Assembly: GCF_019303475.1 (NCBI RefSeq) | Contig: NZ_JABLSI010000033.1 | Location: 18,208-76,061 of the forward strand | DNA: 57,854 bases | Direction of reading: 5' to 3' | Source of the DNA: Streptomyces sp. JJ38 | GTDB taxonomy: Bacteria; Actinomycetota; Actinomycetes; Streptomycetales; Streptomycetaceae | In this document: piece after piece, positions 16,990-24,842 of the stretch | How positions within the stretch are numbered: position 1 is the first letter of the stretch | Layout of the letters: each line of letters begins with the position of its first letter | Notes under the pieces: model-generated | Database searches by the model: none | What the model saw: only the letters and a program-made list of their open reading frames with translations | What the model was told of the DNA's origin: nothing | Made by a program: the position numbers and the translations under genes

Positions 16990-18282
16990 TCAGCCGGTGA
17001 CGCGGAAGGCGATGGCCCGCTTCGACTCCGGCGCGAAGGCGAGGGCCGCGATGCCGTCTGTCACGAACGGGGCCGCTCCCGGCTCGGTCTCCTTGTCCGC
17101 CCCCGTGAGGGCGTCCAGGACGACGGGGCCGTTCTCCGTCGTTCCGTAGAGCAGCCCCTCCCGGAGGAGCGTCATCCTCGGGGCCACCCGGTTCGCGGAC
17201 TCGTCGGGGAGCGACCACAGCGGCTTGCCCGAGTCGGCCGCGTAGGCGTCGAGCCGTTTGCCGTCTCCGCACACCAGCACGGACGCGCCGTCGTAGGAGC
17301 AGGCGGACTGGTCGCGATCGCGATGGGTGACGACCTCCTTGCCCTCGGCGGTCTCCACGAACGTGAGCCGCCCCTCGCCACCGGAGTACGACTCCAGCGC
17401 GACCAGGTTCGACGTCGCTCCGACGAAGTCGCCGTACCCTTCGGCGTCCACGGACCACTTCTCTTCGCCGGTGGCCGCGTCCAGCCCGACGAGCCGGTCC
17501 TCGCGCGCCGACTCCGCCCGCTCCACGACGAGGGTGTCCCCGGCCAGGACGCCGTCGGCCTCGGTGGACCACACCCTCTCGCGGGTGGTGAGGTCCACGC
17601 CGAGGGTGTGGTCGCCGACCTCCAGGACCAGGGTGTCGCCCACCTGGCCGAGGATCTGGGGCGGGCCGTCGCTGTGTTTGCTGTAGTCCTGGAGGCCCTC
17701 GAACTCCACGGTCGCCGACCACGCGAGCGTGGCCTCGCGGGCGTCGGCCGCCAGGAGTTCGACGACGGTCTTCTTCGGCGTCGTGCCCGAGCCCGGTAGC
17801 TCGCCGACGACGGCCATGACGGCCAGCCGCTTGCCGTCCACGGTGGTCAGGTGCGGGGCGTCCGTCGAGTCGCCGACGAAGGGCCCGTCCTTCTCCGGAT
17901 CCACGGGCTGCGACTCGGCCGTGGTGATCAGCACCGCGTCGCTGGGCCGATAGCCACTGGCGATCTCCAGCCCGTCGGTCCGGCCGATGTAGAGGACGCC
18001 CTTCTCGATGGTGACGGGCAGTCCGTTCGCGTCGGTGCGGCCGCTCATGGCGACGTTCCCGGACGTCGCCGCCTTCGGCACCGTGACCTCCGGGGCCGGC
18101 TCGAACTTCAGCGGCGCGTCGAACGCCTCGGGGACGTCCTCGGCCTTGCTCTCGTCCTCACCCTTGGGCGCGCTGTCCCCGCGCGTCGGCTCCTTCTCGG
18201 CGTCTCCGCCGGAGCCGCACCCCCCGAGCACGGCCATGGCCACTGCCACGGCCGTGCAGGCCAGTCCCTTCCGAACCCGCAT
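16990..18282 (-). CDS. PQQ-type beta-propeller lipoprotein
   Basis: This exported lipoprotein has signal MRVRKGLACTAVAVAMAVLG and lipobox LGGC with Cys at about residue 22, followed by an acidic Asp/Glu/Lys linker. The rest of the 430 residues shows repeating blades of the PQQ-binding-like propeller type, for example LVGLDAATGEEKWSVDAEGY, RLDAYAADSGKPLWSLPDE and VVLDALTGADKETEPG. No catalytic residues for a quinoprotein dehydrogenase are apparent, so it may be a scaffold or binding protein. The ATG at 18282 is preceded by GGGAGGGG. The nuoD-like gene lies 88 bp upstream on the same strand. Confidence 0.83.
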   Translation of the reverse strand: MRVRKGLACTAVAVAMAVLGGCGSGGDAEKEPTRGDSAPKGEDESKAEDVPEAFDAPLKFEPAPEVTVPKAATSGNVAMSGRTDANGLPVTIEKGVLYIGRTDGLEIASGYRPSDAVLITTAESQPVDPEKDGPFVGDSTDAPHLTTVDGKRLAVMAVVGELPGSGTTPKKTVVELLAADAREATLAWSATVEFEGLQDYSKHSDGPPQILGQVGDTLVLEVGDHTLGVDLTTRERVWSTEADGVLAGDTLVVERAESAREDRLVGLDAATGEEKWSVDAEGYGDFVGATSNLVALESYSGGEGRLTFVETAEGKEVVTHRDRDQSACSYDGASVLVCGDGKRLDAYAADSGKPLWSLPDESANRVAPRMTLLREGLLYGTTENGPVVLDALTGADKETEPGAAPFVTDGIAALAFAPESKRAIAFRVTG

Positions 18283-18336
18283 CGCGGCGTCCCCTCCCGT
18301 TCGACATCGCGGAGGGAAGATCGTAACCAGCGGGCG

Positions 18337-18351
18337 CTGACGCGACGTCAG
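18337..18351. repeat. Short palindrome between the nuoD-like gene and the lipoprotein gene
   Basis: CTGACG-CGA-CGTCAG is a perfect 6-bp inverted repeat 19 bp beyond the nuoD-like stop. It could be a weak terminator hairpin or an operator for the lipoprotein gene. The sequence does not decide between the two. Confidence 0.4.
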
Positions 18352-18370
18352 GCGGCCGTCCGGTTGTTGC

Positions 18371-19513
18371 TCACTTGTCGATGTCGCCGACGACGAAGAA
18401 GAACGAGCCCAGGATCGCCACCATGTCGGCGACGAGCGTGCCGGGCAGGAGCTCGGTGAGCGCCTGGATGTTGTTGTAGGACGCCGAGCGCAGCTTCAGC
18501 CGGTACGGCGTCTTCTCGCCCTTGGAGACGAGGTAGTAGCCGTTGAGGCCGAGCGGGTTCTCCGTCCACGCGTACGTCGCGCCCTCGGGCGCCTTCAGCA
18601 CCTTCGGCAGACGCTGGTTGACGGGGCCCGGCGGCAGCTCGGCCAGCCGGTCCAGGCAGGCCTCGGCCAGCTCCAGCGCGTTGTGCGTCTGGTCCAGCAG
18701 CACCTCGAAGCGGGACAGGCAGTCACCGCCGTCGCGGGTCACGACGCGCAGGGTGTCCTGGAGCTCGCCGTAGGCGAGGTAGGGCTCGTCACGGCGCAGG
18801 TCGAAGTCGACCCCGGAGGCCCGGGCGATCGGCCCGCTGACGCCGTACGCGTGGACCGTCTCGGGGCGCAGCACCCCGACGCCCTTCGTGCGGACGCGGA
18901 AGATCTCGTTACCCACCACCAGGTCGTCGTAGACGTCCATCCGCGAGCGCAGGCTCGCCACGGCGGCCCGGGCGCGGTCCAGCCAGCCGGCCGGCAGGTC
19001 CTCCTTGAGGCCGCCGACGCGGTTGAACATGTAGTGCATCCGCCCGCCGGACAGCTCCTCCATCACGTGCTGGAGGTCCTCCCGCTCCCGGAAGGCGTAG
19101 AAGATCGGCGTGATGCCGCCCAGCTCCAGCGGGTAGGAGCCGAGGAACATCAGGTGGTTCAGCACCCGGTTCAGCTCGGCCAGCAGCGTGCGCAGCCACA
19201 CGGCCCGCTCGGGGACCTCCATGCCGAGCATGCGCTCGACGGCGAGCACGACGCCCAGCTCGTTGGAGAACGCCGACAGCCAGTCGTGCCGGTTGGCCAG
19301 CACGATGATCTGCCGGTAGTCGCGCGCCTCGAACAGCTTCTCGGCCCCGCGGTGCATGTAGCCGACGACGGGCTCGGCCGCGCTGATGCGCTCGCCGTCC
19401 AGCACCAGGCGCAGCCGCAGCACGCCGTGGGTGGACGGGTGCTGGGGGCCGATGTTGAGCACCATGTCCGTGCTCTCGGCCGCGCCTCCGATTCCGACCG
19501 TCGTCTCCGTCAT
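18371..19513 (-). CDS. Stand-alone NuoD-like (49-kDa, NDUFS2 family) protein
   Basis: A 380-residue member of the complex I subunit D / [NiFe]-hydrogenase large-subunit family, encoded away from any nuo operon. Family motifs are GPQHPSTHGVLRL with the quinone-site His, GYMHRGAEKLFE, and a C-terminal GSFFFVVGDIDK resembling the usual G-x-IDR end. An important difference is that the segment equivalent to YFDRLDYVS of NuoD reads LANRHDWLS, so the conserved quinone-binding Tyr is Trp. The [NiFe]-site cysteines of hydrogenases are absent. The ATG at 19513 is used, divergent from the PH-domain pair. It could replace NuoD in a variant complex or have another role; annotating it simply as nuoD would overstate what is seen. 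Confidence 0.88.
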   Translation of the reverse strand: MTETTVGIGGAAESTDMVLNIGPQHPSTHGVLRLRLVLDGERISAAEPVVGYMHRGAEKLFEARDYRQIIVLANRHDWLSAFSNELGVVLAVERMLGMEVPERAVWLRTLLAELNRVLNHLMFLGSYPLELGGITPIFYAFREREDLQHVMEELSGGRMHYMFNRVGGLKEDLPAGWLDRARAAVASLRSRMDVYDDLVVGNEIFRVRTKGVGVLRPETVHAYGVSGPIARASGVDFDLRRDEPYLAYGELQDTLRVVTRDGGDCLSRFEVLLDQTHNALELAEACLDRLAELPPGPVNQRLPKVLKAPEGATYAWTENPLGLNGYYLVSKGEKTPYRLKLRSASYNNIQALTELLPGTLVADMVAILGSFFFVVGDIDK

Positions 19514-19569
19514 GCGGCCAAGTCTGACAGCTCCGGCGCGCCGCGTGCGCCGGAGCCTAGGCTTGAGCC

Positions 19570-20076
19570 ATGCAGCAGCGGGCGCAACAGGGGCAACGGG
19601 ACGCGTCGGGGGACCGTCCGGAGCGATGGCGTGGCGTGGAACGGGGGCTGCTGCGCATGCGCCGCGCGGTGCTGCTGACGGCCGCCGCCGTGCTGACCCC
19701 CGCCACGGCCCTGCCCCTCCTCCTGCTGGGCCCGCTGTGGGCGCTGCCCGCGCTGCTGTGGCCCGCGCTCGCCCTGTGGGGCTGGTACGCGCTCGGCCGC
19801 AACTGGCGGTCCTGGCGCTACCGGGAACGCGCCGACGACCTGCTCATCAGCCGGGGCGTGCTGTGGCGTGAGACGACGGTGGTGCCCTACGGCCGGATGC
19901 AGCTCGTCGAGGTCACCTCCGGGCCGCTGGAGCGCCGCTACGGGCTCGCCCGCGTGCAGCTCCACACGGCCGCCGCCACCACCGACGCCGCGATCCCCGG
20001 GCTGGCCCCGGCCGAGGCGGAGCGGCTGCGCGACCGGCTCACCGAGCTGGGCGAGGCCCGATCGGCGGGGCTGTGA
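19570..20076 (+). CDS. Bacterial PH-domain membrane protein (YdbS-like, DUF304)
   Basis: A 168-residue protein with a basic N-terminus, two adjacent transmembrane helices (about residues 35-75, LPLLLLGPLWALPALLWPALALWGW), and a C-terminal bPH2 domain beginning RADDLLISRGVLWRETTVVPYGRMQLVEVTSGPLERRYGLARVQLHT. This is the DUF304/YdbS pattern. In Bacillus, YdbS-YdbT pairs protect against certain antimicrobial peptides; that is family knowledge and is not shown here. The stop overlaps the next start (GTGA), so the pair is co-translated. Confidence 0.85.
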   Translation: MQQRAQQGQRDASGDRPERWRGVERGLLRMRRAVLLTAAAVLTPATALPLLLLGPLWALPALLWPALALWGWYALGRNWRSWRYRERADDLLISRGVLWRETTVVPYGRMQLVEVTSGPLERRYGLARVQLHTAAATTDAAIPGLAPAEAERLRDRLTELGEARSAGL

Positions 20077-21506
20077 CGGGCGGGCGGCACCCGGGCGAGG
20101 ACGCGGCGGACGCCGCGCCGGACGCGGCGGGCGGGGGCGAGACGGCGCCGGGCGCGGAGGCTCCGGACGGGGACGGGGCGGCACCGGACGCGGCGCCGGA
20201 CGGGAAGGGGCGGCGGCTGCACCCCGTCACGCCCTGGCGGCGGGCGTGGGCGCCGATCGCGGCGCTCGTCGTCTTCGCCGTCCAGGACTACGAGCGCACC
20301 CGGGCGTGGACCGAGGAGCTGACGGTGGGCTGGTTGGTGCTGGCCTTCGCCGTCGTCGTGCCGATGGCCGCTGTCTACGGCTTCCTGTCCTGGTGGGCCA
20401 CCCACTACACGGTGACGGACACGGAGCTGCGCATCCGCACCGGGCTCGTCTTCCGCCGGGTCGCGCACATCCGGCTCGACCGCATCCAGGCCGTCGACGT
20501 CTCCCGGCCGCTGCTGGCCCGTGTCGCCGGAGTGGCCAAGCTGAAGCTGGACGTCGTCGGCACGAACGAGAAGGACGAGCTGGCCTACCTCGGCGAGTCC
20601 GAGGCCGTCGCCCTGCGTGCCGAACTGCTCGCCCGGGCCGCCGGGATCGTCCCGGAGGCGGCGCCGGAGGCCGGGGAGGCGCCGGAGCGCGAGCTGGTGC
20701 GGGTGCCGCCGGGCATGCTCACCGTCGCGCTGCTGCTCATGGGCACCGGCTGGGGGCTGCTGGCCGCGCTCGTCGTCGTCCCCGGGACGCTGTGGTGGCT
20801 CAGCGGCAGTGTCACCGCGGCGATCGCGGCGGGGCTGCCGATGCTGGGCGGCGCCTGGGTGTCCACCGTCGGCCGGTATCTGACCGAGTACGACTGGAAG
20901 GTCGCCGAGTCCCCGGACGGCCTCCGGCTGGACCACGGGCTGCTCAACCGCGAGCACGCGACCGTGCCGCCCGGCCGCGTCCAGGCCGTGCGCGTCCTCG
21001 AGCCGCTGCTGTGGCGGCGTCGCGGCTGGGTGCGGGTCGAGCTGGCCGTCGCGGGCGGCGGCGCGGGCGAGGCGCCCACGGTGCTGCTGCCCGTGGCGGA
21101 GCGCGCGGTGGCCGCCGGGGTGCTGGCCACGGTGCTGCCCGGCGTGGACGTGGCGGAGGCGGTCGCCGCGGCCCGCCCCGCGCCGCCCCGGTCCCGGTTC
21201 GCGGTGCCGGTGTGGTGGCGCGGCTACGGACACGGGGTCACCGACGCCGTGTTCGTCACCCGGCACGGGCGGCTGCGGCGCGTGCTGGAGCTGGTGCCGC
21301 ACGCGAAGGTGCAGAGCGTGCGCCGGACGCAGGGGCCGTGGATGCGCCGACTCGGGCTCGCGGACGTCCACGTGGACCACGGCGCGAACGCCGCCGTCGT
21401 GGCGAGGCTGCGGGACGCCGGCGAGGCGACCGACATCCTCGCCGCGCAGGCGGAACGATCCCGCACCGGACGGCGCATCGCCCGCCCCGAGCGCTGGCTC
21501 ACCTGA
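20073..21506 (+). CDS. Bacterial PH-domain membrane protein (YdbT-like, multiple DUF304 modules)
   Basis: A partner of the preceding gene, 477 residues. An acidic, Ala/Gly-rich N-terminal tail (about 50 residues) precedes paired helices (VVFAVQDY..., GWLVLAFAVVVPMAAVYGFLSWW). Three bPH2 modules follow: WATHYTVTDTELRIRTGLVFRRVAHIRLDRIQAVDVSRPLL, then YDWKVAESPDGLRLDHGLLNREHATVPPGRVQAVRVLEPLL after a second helical pair, and a last one around YGHGVTDAVFVTRHGRLRRVLELVPHAKVQSVRRTQGPW. The repeated RIQAVDV/RVQAVRV/KVQSVRR strings make the three-fold architecture plain. The start is GTG 20073. It ends 68 bp before the convergent methyltransferase gene, with tandem repeats in between. Confidence 0.87.
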   Translation: MTGGRHPGEDAADAAPDAAGGGETAPGAEAPDGDGAAPDAAPDGKGRRLHPVTPWRRAWAPIAALVVFAVQDYERTRAWTEELTVGWLVLAFAVVVPMAAVYGFLSWWATHYTVTDTELRIRTGLVFRRVAHIRLDRIQAVDVSRPLLARVAGVAKLKLDVVGTNEKDELAYLGESEAVALRAELLARAAGIVPEAAPEAGEAPERELVRVPPGMLTVALLLMGTGWGLLAALVVVPGTLWWLSGSVTAAIAAGLPMLGGAWVSTVGRYLTEYDWKVAESPDGLRLDHGLLNREHATVPPGRVQAVRVLEPLLWRRRGWVRVELAVAGGGAGEAPTVLLPVAERAVAAGVLATVLPGVDVAEAVAAARPAPPRSRFAVPVWWRGYGHGVTDAVFVTRHGRLRRVLELVPHAKVQSVRRTQGPWMRRLGLADVHVDHGANAAVVARLRDAGEATDILAAQAERSRTGRRIARPERWLT

Positions 21507-21525
21507 TCCCGCGGTCAGCCCAGCA

Positions 21526-21577
21526 CTCCCCCAGCTACCTCCCCCAGCTACCTCCCCCAGCTACCTCCCCCAGCTAC
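21526..21577. repeat. Four tandem 13-bp repeats in the convergent gap
   Basis: The unit CTCCCCCAGCTAC occurs four times in a row (21526-21538, 21539-21551, 21552-21564, 21565-21577) with no mismatch. The last unit runs into CGCTGGGAGGTGCCCCC, forming a copy of the dispersed palindrome also found at 8487-8516. The stop codon of the methyltransferase gene (21574-21576) lies inside the last unit. Any of the units can pair with the CGCTGGGAGG, so the block may end transcription from both sides. Confidence 0.9.
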
Positions 21578-22683
21578 CGCTGGGAGGTGCCCCCATGGGA
21601 GGTGCCTCCAAGGGGGGTGCCCCCATGGGGGGTGCCCCCATGGGGGGTGCCCCCAAGGGGGGTGCCCCAGCCCACCCCCACCGGTTCCACCAGCCACAGG
21701 TGCCCGCCCAGTCCCGCCGGACCGAGCAGCTCGGCGGCCTCCCCGGCCCGGACGAGCGCCCGCACATAGCCCGCCGGGTCGGTGGACGCCAGGTCCAGGG
21801 GCGGCCGGTCGGCGCGCACCCCGAGCCGGGTCAGCGCCTCCCGCTGCGGCAGCAGCACGGCACCCGGGCCAGCGCAGGCGTCCAGGGCCACGTGGGCCGT
21901 CAGATCGCAGGACCCGTCCGGCACCGGCGGCACCGCACGCCCGTCCCGGTAGCCGGTCAGCGTGCCGAACGGGGGCCGGGCGGCCCGCTCGTGCCCGTAG
22001 TCGACGGCGACGGCCAGCCCGCGGTCCAGCATGCCCACCGCGGCCCGCCACGCGACGTCCCGGGGGCGGCCCACCTCCGCGCGGCCGCCCGGCTCCGGGC
22101 GCCCGTCCGGCCCCGACGGGCACGGCCACCAGCGGGCCAGCCACTCCGCGTCCGCCCCCGTCACCGGCGGGCCGAGGCGCTCCGCCCCGTCCGGCCGGAC
22201 CAGGACCCGACGCCACCGCCCCGCCGCGTCGGTCTCGGCGACCTCGCACGGCACGTTGTCCAGCCACTCGTTGGCGAAGACCAGCCCCGTCAGCCCGCTC
22301 TCCGGCAGCTCGGGCCGCCACTCGACGCGCGGGTCGAGACCCTCGGGGCGGGCGGCCCGCTCCACCGCCACCGGGCGCAGCCGCCGCGCGCGCTCACCGG
22401 GCAGCGCGTCCAGCACCCCGGTGAGCAGCTCACCCCGCCCGGCCCCGACGTCGACGAGCGCCAGCTCGGCCGGGCGGCCCAGCTCCTCGTCCACCCGGCC
22501 CAGCAGCTCCGCCACGGCCCCGGCGTACAGCGGGGAGGCGTGCACCGAGGTGCGGAAGTGGGCGCTGGGCGCCTCGCGGAGGAAGAAGCCCCCGGGTCCG
22601 TAGAGCGCGTGCTCGGCGGCGGCCAGCCAGCCGGTGTGGTCCTCGGTCGGCTCGGCCTGCTCGGGCTCGGGATGCTCGGTCAC
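21574..22683 (-). CDS. SAM-dependent methyltransferase, MidA/NDUFAF7 (DUF185) family
   Basis: A 369-residue enzyme of the MidA family. The SAM-binding motif I is LALVDVGAGRGELLTGVL at about residue 97. Other family features are the N-terminal YGPGGFFLREAPSAHFRTSVHASPLYAGAVAELL and VFANEWLDNVPCEV. The mitochondrial homologue NDUFAF7 methylates an arginine of complex I subunit NDUFS2, the NuoD homologue. An orphan NuoD-like gene lies only about 2 kb away, which is suggestive but not proof. The start is GTG 22683. The last about 25 residues (GGTPHGGTPHGGTPLGG and so on) are the translation of the 15-bp tandem repeats and are unlikely to belong to the ancestral fold. Confidence 0.85.
   Translation of the reverse strand: MTEHPEPEQAEPTEDHTGWLAAAEHALYGPGGFFLREAPSAHFRTSVHASPLYAGAVAELLGRVDEELGRPAELALVDVGAGRGELLTGVLDALPGERARRLRPVAVERAARPEGLDPRVEWRPELPESGLTGLVFANEWLDNVPCEVAETDAAGRWRRVLVRPDGAERLGPPVTGADAEWLARWWPCPSGPDGRPEPGGRAEVGRPRDVAWRAAVGMLDRGLAVAVDYGHERAARPPFGTLTGYRDGRAVPPVPDGSCDLTAHVALDACAGPGAVLLPQREALTRLGVRADRPPLDLASTDPAGYVRALVRAGEAAELLGPAGLGGHLWLVEPVGVGWGTPLGGTPHGGTPHGGTPLGGTSHGGTSQR
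21586..21660. repeat. Five tandem 15-bp repeats inside the methyltransferase 3' end
   Basis: Five 15-bp units of the form GGTGCCCCCATGGGG occupy 21586-21660; units 2 and 5 have AA in place of AT and the first two have small differences. A truncated sixth begins at 21661. Because the unit is a multiple of three, on the minus strand it encodes repeats of Gly-Gly-Thr-Pro/Ser-His/Leu at the protein C-terminus. Confidence 0.9.
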
Positions 22684-22833
22684 GCCACCACGCTAGGGCG
22701 CCCGGGCAGGCGGCGGCACCGCGCCCTGGCGTGGCGGTCGCAGGGCGTGTCCACCCTGGGGAGTAGTCGGGCGCCCCAGGGATCGGCCCTCCGGCTGACT
22801 CGTTCCGCTGTCACGGTGTTTACGCTGGGTTAC

Positions 22834-24051
22834 GTGCATCGGCTCTACGAGTTCCTCCGCAGACATCCCATGTGGGTGGACGGCTTCTGGGCCGTCTGTC
22901 TGCTGCTGATCTCTGCGGTGTGGCTGGTGGCCGAGGCCGAGGCCGGTGAGTTCCGCCGGCTCTCGGACTGGCAGCTCCTCGCCGCCGTCCCCATCTCGTT
23001 CGCGCTGTCCGTCGTGGTGTGGCTGCGCCGCCGCTGGCCCGAGGCCATGCTGCTCCTCGCCGTCGCCGCGGGCCTGGCCCAGCTCGCCACGGACGTCTTC
23101 GCGGTCCCGCCGGACTTCGCGATGCTGGTGATCGTCTTCACCGTCGCCTCCCGGGAGGTGCGCTGGGCGTCCCGGCTCGCGCTGGTGGGAGCCTTCGTCG
23201 GGCCGCCGCTGGCCGTCCTGCGGTTCGCCGAGGAGGACGGCGGCACGTTCGGCGACATCGCCGCGCTCGTCTTCTTCCTCGTCTGCTTCCTGCTCGCCTG
23301 GGTCATGGGGGACTCCCTGCGCACCCGGCGGGCGTACTACATCGAGCTGGAGGAGCGGGCGGCCCGGCTGGAGCGCGAGCGGGAGGCGCAGGCCAAGGTC
23401 GCCGTGGCGGCCGAGCGCGCGCGGATCGCCCGCGAGCTGCACGACGTCGTCGCGCACAACGTGTCCGTCATGGTCGTCCAGGCGGACGGCGCCGCGTACG
23501 TCCTGGACAGCGCGCCCGAGCAGACGCGGCAGGCGCTGGAGACGATCTCCGGCACCGGGCGGCAGGCGCTGGCCGAGATGCGCCGCCTGCTGGGCGTCCT
23601 GCGGGACGACGAGCGCGGCGAGGCGGGCGAGTACGTGCCGCAACCAGGCGTGGAGCAGCTCACGGAGCTGGTCGAGCAGGTCCGCGGCACCGGGCTGACG
23701 GTCGACTTCCGGGTCGACGGCACCCCCCGGCCGCTGCCGAGCGGGGTGGAGCTGACGGCGTACCGGATCGTGCAGGAGGCCCTCACCAACACCCGCAAGC
23801 ACGGTGGCCCCGACGCGGGCGCGACGGTGCGGATCACCTACGGCAACGACGAGCTGAGCCTGCTCGCCGAGGACGACGGCCGCGGTGCCCAGGCGGAGCT
23901 GTACGAGGAGGGCGGGGCCGACGGTCTGGGCCACGGCCTGATCGGCATGCGCGAGCGCGTGGGCATGGTGGGAGGACTGCTGGAGACGGGCCCCCGCCCC
24001 GGCGGCGGCTTCCGCATCCGCGCCAGCCTCCCCCTGGCCGGCCAGCACTGA
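22834..24051 (+). CDS. NarL-family sensor histidine kinase (HisKA_3)
   Basis: Membrane sensor of a two-component system. The N-terminal half carries about five to six helices (WVDGFWAVCLLLISAVWLVA, LLAAVPISFALSVVVWL, AMLLLAVAAGLAQLA, FAMLVIVFTVAS, LALVGAFVGPPLAVL, LVFFLVCFLLAWVMG) with little outside the membrane, so it probably senses the membrane itself. The phosphoacceptor His is in ERARIARELHDVVAHNVSVM, typical of HisKA_3, and the ATPase part ends with LGHGLIGMRERVGMVGG. The start is GTG at 22834 (VHRLYEFLRRHP); the frame remains open far upstream through antisense sequence of the methyltransferase. The cognate regulator follows 95 bp later. The signal is unknown. Confidence 0.9.
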   Translation: MHRLYEFLRRHPMWVDGFWAVCLLLISAVWLVAEAEAGEFRRLSDWQLLAAVPISFALSVVVWLRRRWPEAMLLLAVAAGLAQLATDVFAVPPDFAMLVIVFTVASREVRWASRLALVGAFVGPPLAVLRFAEEDGGTFGDIAALVFFLVCFLLAWVMGDSLRTRRAYYIELEERAARLEREREAQAKVAVAAERARIARELHDVVAHNVSVMVVQADGAAYVLDSAPEQTRQALETISGTGRQALAEMRRLLGVLRDDERGEAGEYVPQPGVEQLTELVEQVRGTGLTVDFRVDGTPRPLPSGVELTAYRIVQEALTNTRKHGGPDAGATVRITYGNDELSLLAEDDGRGAQAELYEEGGADGLGHGLIGMRERVGMVGGLLETGPRPGGGFRIRASLPLAGQH

Positions 24052-24146
24052 ACCGACCGCGGCGAACCCGGCCCCGGCGGGCCGGCAGCGACCGCCACGT
24101 CCCGACCCCGCCCCCACCCCGGAAGACCGAGAAGAGGAACCCCCCC

Positions 24147-24833
24147 ATGACCGTCCGCGTGATGCTCGTCGACGACCAGGTGCTCCTGCGCACCGGCTTC
24201 CGCATGGTGCTGGCCGCCCAGCCGGACATGGAGATCGTCGCCGAGGCGGCGAACGGCGCCGAGGCGCTGGAGGCCCTGCGCACCACCACCGTGGACGTGG
24301 TCCTCATGGACATCCGCATGCCGGTGATGGACGGCGTCGAGGCCACCCGGCGCATCTGCCAGGAGGGCCAGGGCGGGCCGGGCGACCCGAAGGTGCTCAT
24401 CCTCACCACCTTCGACCTGGACGAGTACGCCTTCGCCGCCCTCAAGGCCGGGGCGGGCGGCTTCCTGCTCAAGGACGTCCCGCCGGCCGAGCTGCTGAGC
24501 GCGATCCGGGCGGTGCACAGCGGGGACGCGGTGGTGGCGCCGTCCACGACCAAGCGGCTCATCGACCGCTTCTCGCCGCTGCTGCCCGCAGTGGCCGCGG
24601 GCGGGCAGGAGCCACCGGAGGCGGGCCGGCTGACGGAGCGGGAGCGCGAGGTGCTGCTGCTCGTGGCCCAGGGCATGTCCAACGGGGAGATCGCCGCGCA
24701 CCTGGTGCTCTCGGAGGCCACCGTGAAGACGCACGTGGGCCGCATCCTCACCAAGCTGGAGCTGCGCGACCGCGTCCAGGCCGTCGTCTACGCCTACGAG
24801 AACGGCCTGGTCCGCGCCGGGGGCCACGGCTGA
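24147..24833 (+). CDS. NarL/LuxR-family response regulator
   Basis: The partner of the upstream kinase. The receiver domain (1-125) has the acidic pair DD at 9-10, the phospho-acceptor Asp55 in VVLMDIRMPVMDG, and Lys in FLLKDVPPAELL. The LuxR-type helix-turn-helix is LTEREREVLLLVAQGMSNGE followed by IAAHLVLSEATVKTHVGRIL near residues 165-205. It has 228 residues, the standard length. The ATG at 24147 follows GAAGAGGAAC. It probably controls transcription of unknown targets, and its own gene is likely co-transcribed with the kinase. Confidence 0.93.
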   Translation: MTVRVMLVDDQVLLRTGFRMVLAAQPDMEIVAEAANGAEALEALRTTTVDVVLMDIRMPVMDGVEATRRICQEGQGGPGDPKVLILTTFDLDEYAFAALKAGAGGFLLKDVPPAELLSAIRAVHSGDAVVAPSTTKRLIDRFSPLLPAVAAGGQEPPEAGRLTEREREVLLLVAQGMSNGEIAAHLVLSEATVKTHVGRILTKLELRDRVQAVVYAYENGLVRAGGHG

Positions 24834-24842
24834 CGCCCGGCC

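Noticed and set aside
21526..21660. Possible CRISPR array
   Set aside because: The repeats are 13 and 15 bp and directly adjacent, with no spacers, and no cas gene is present.
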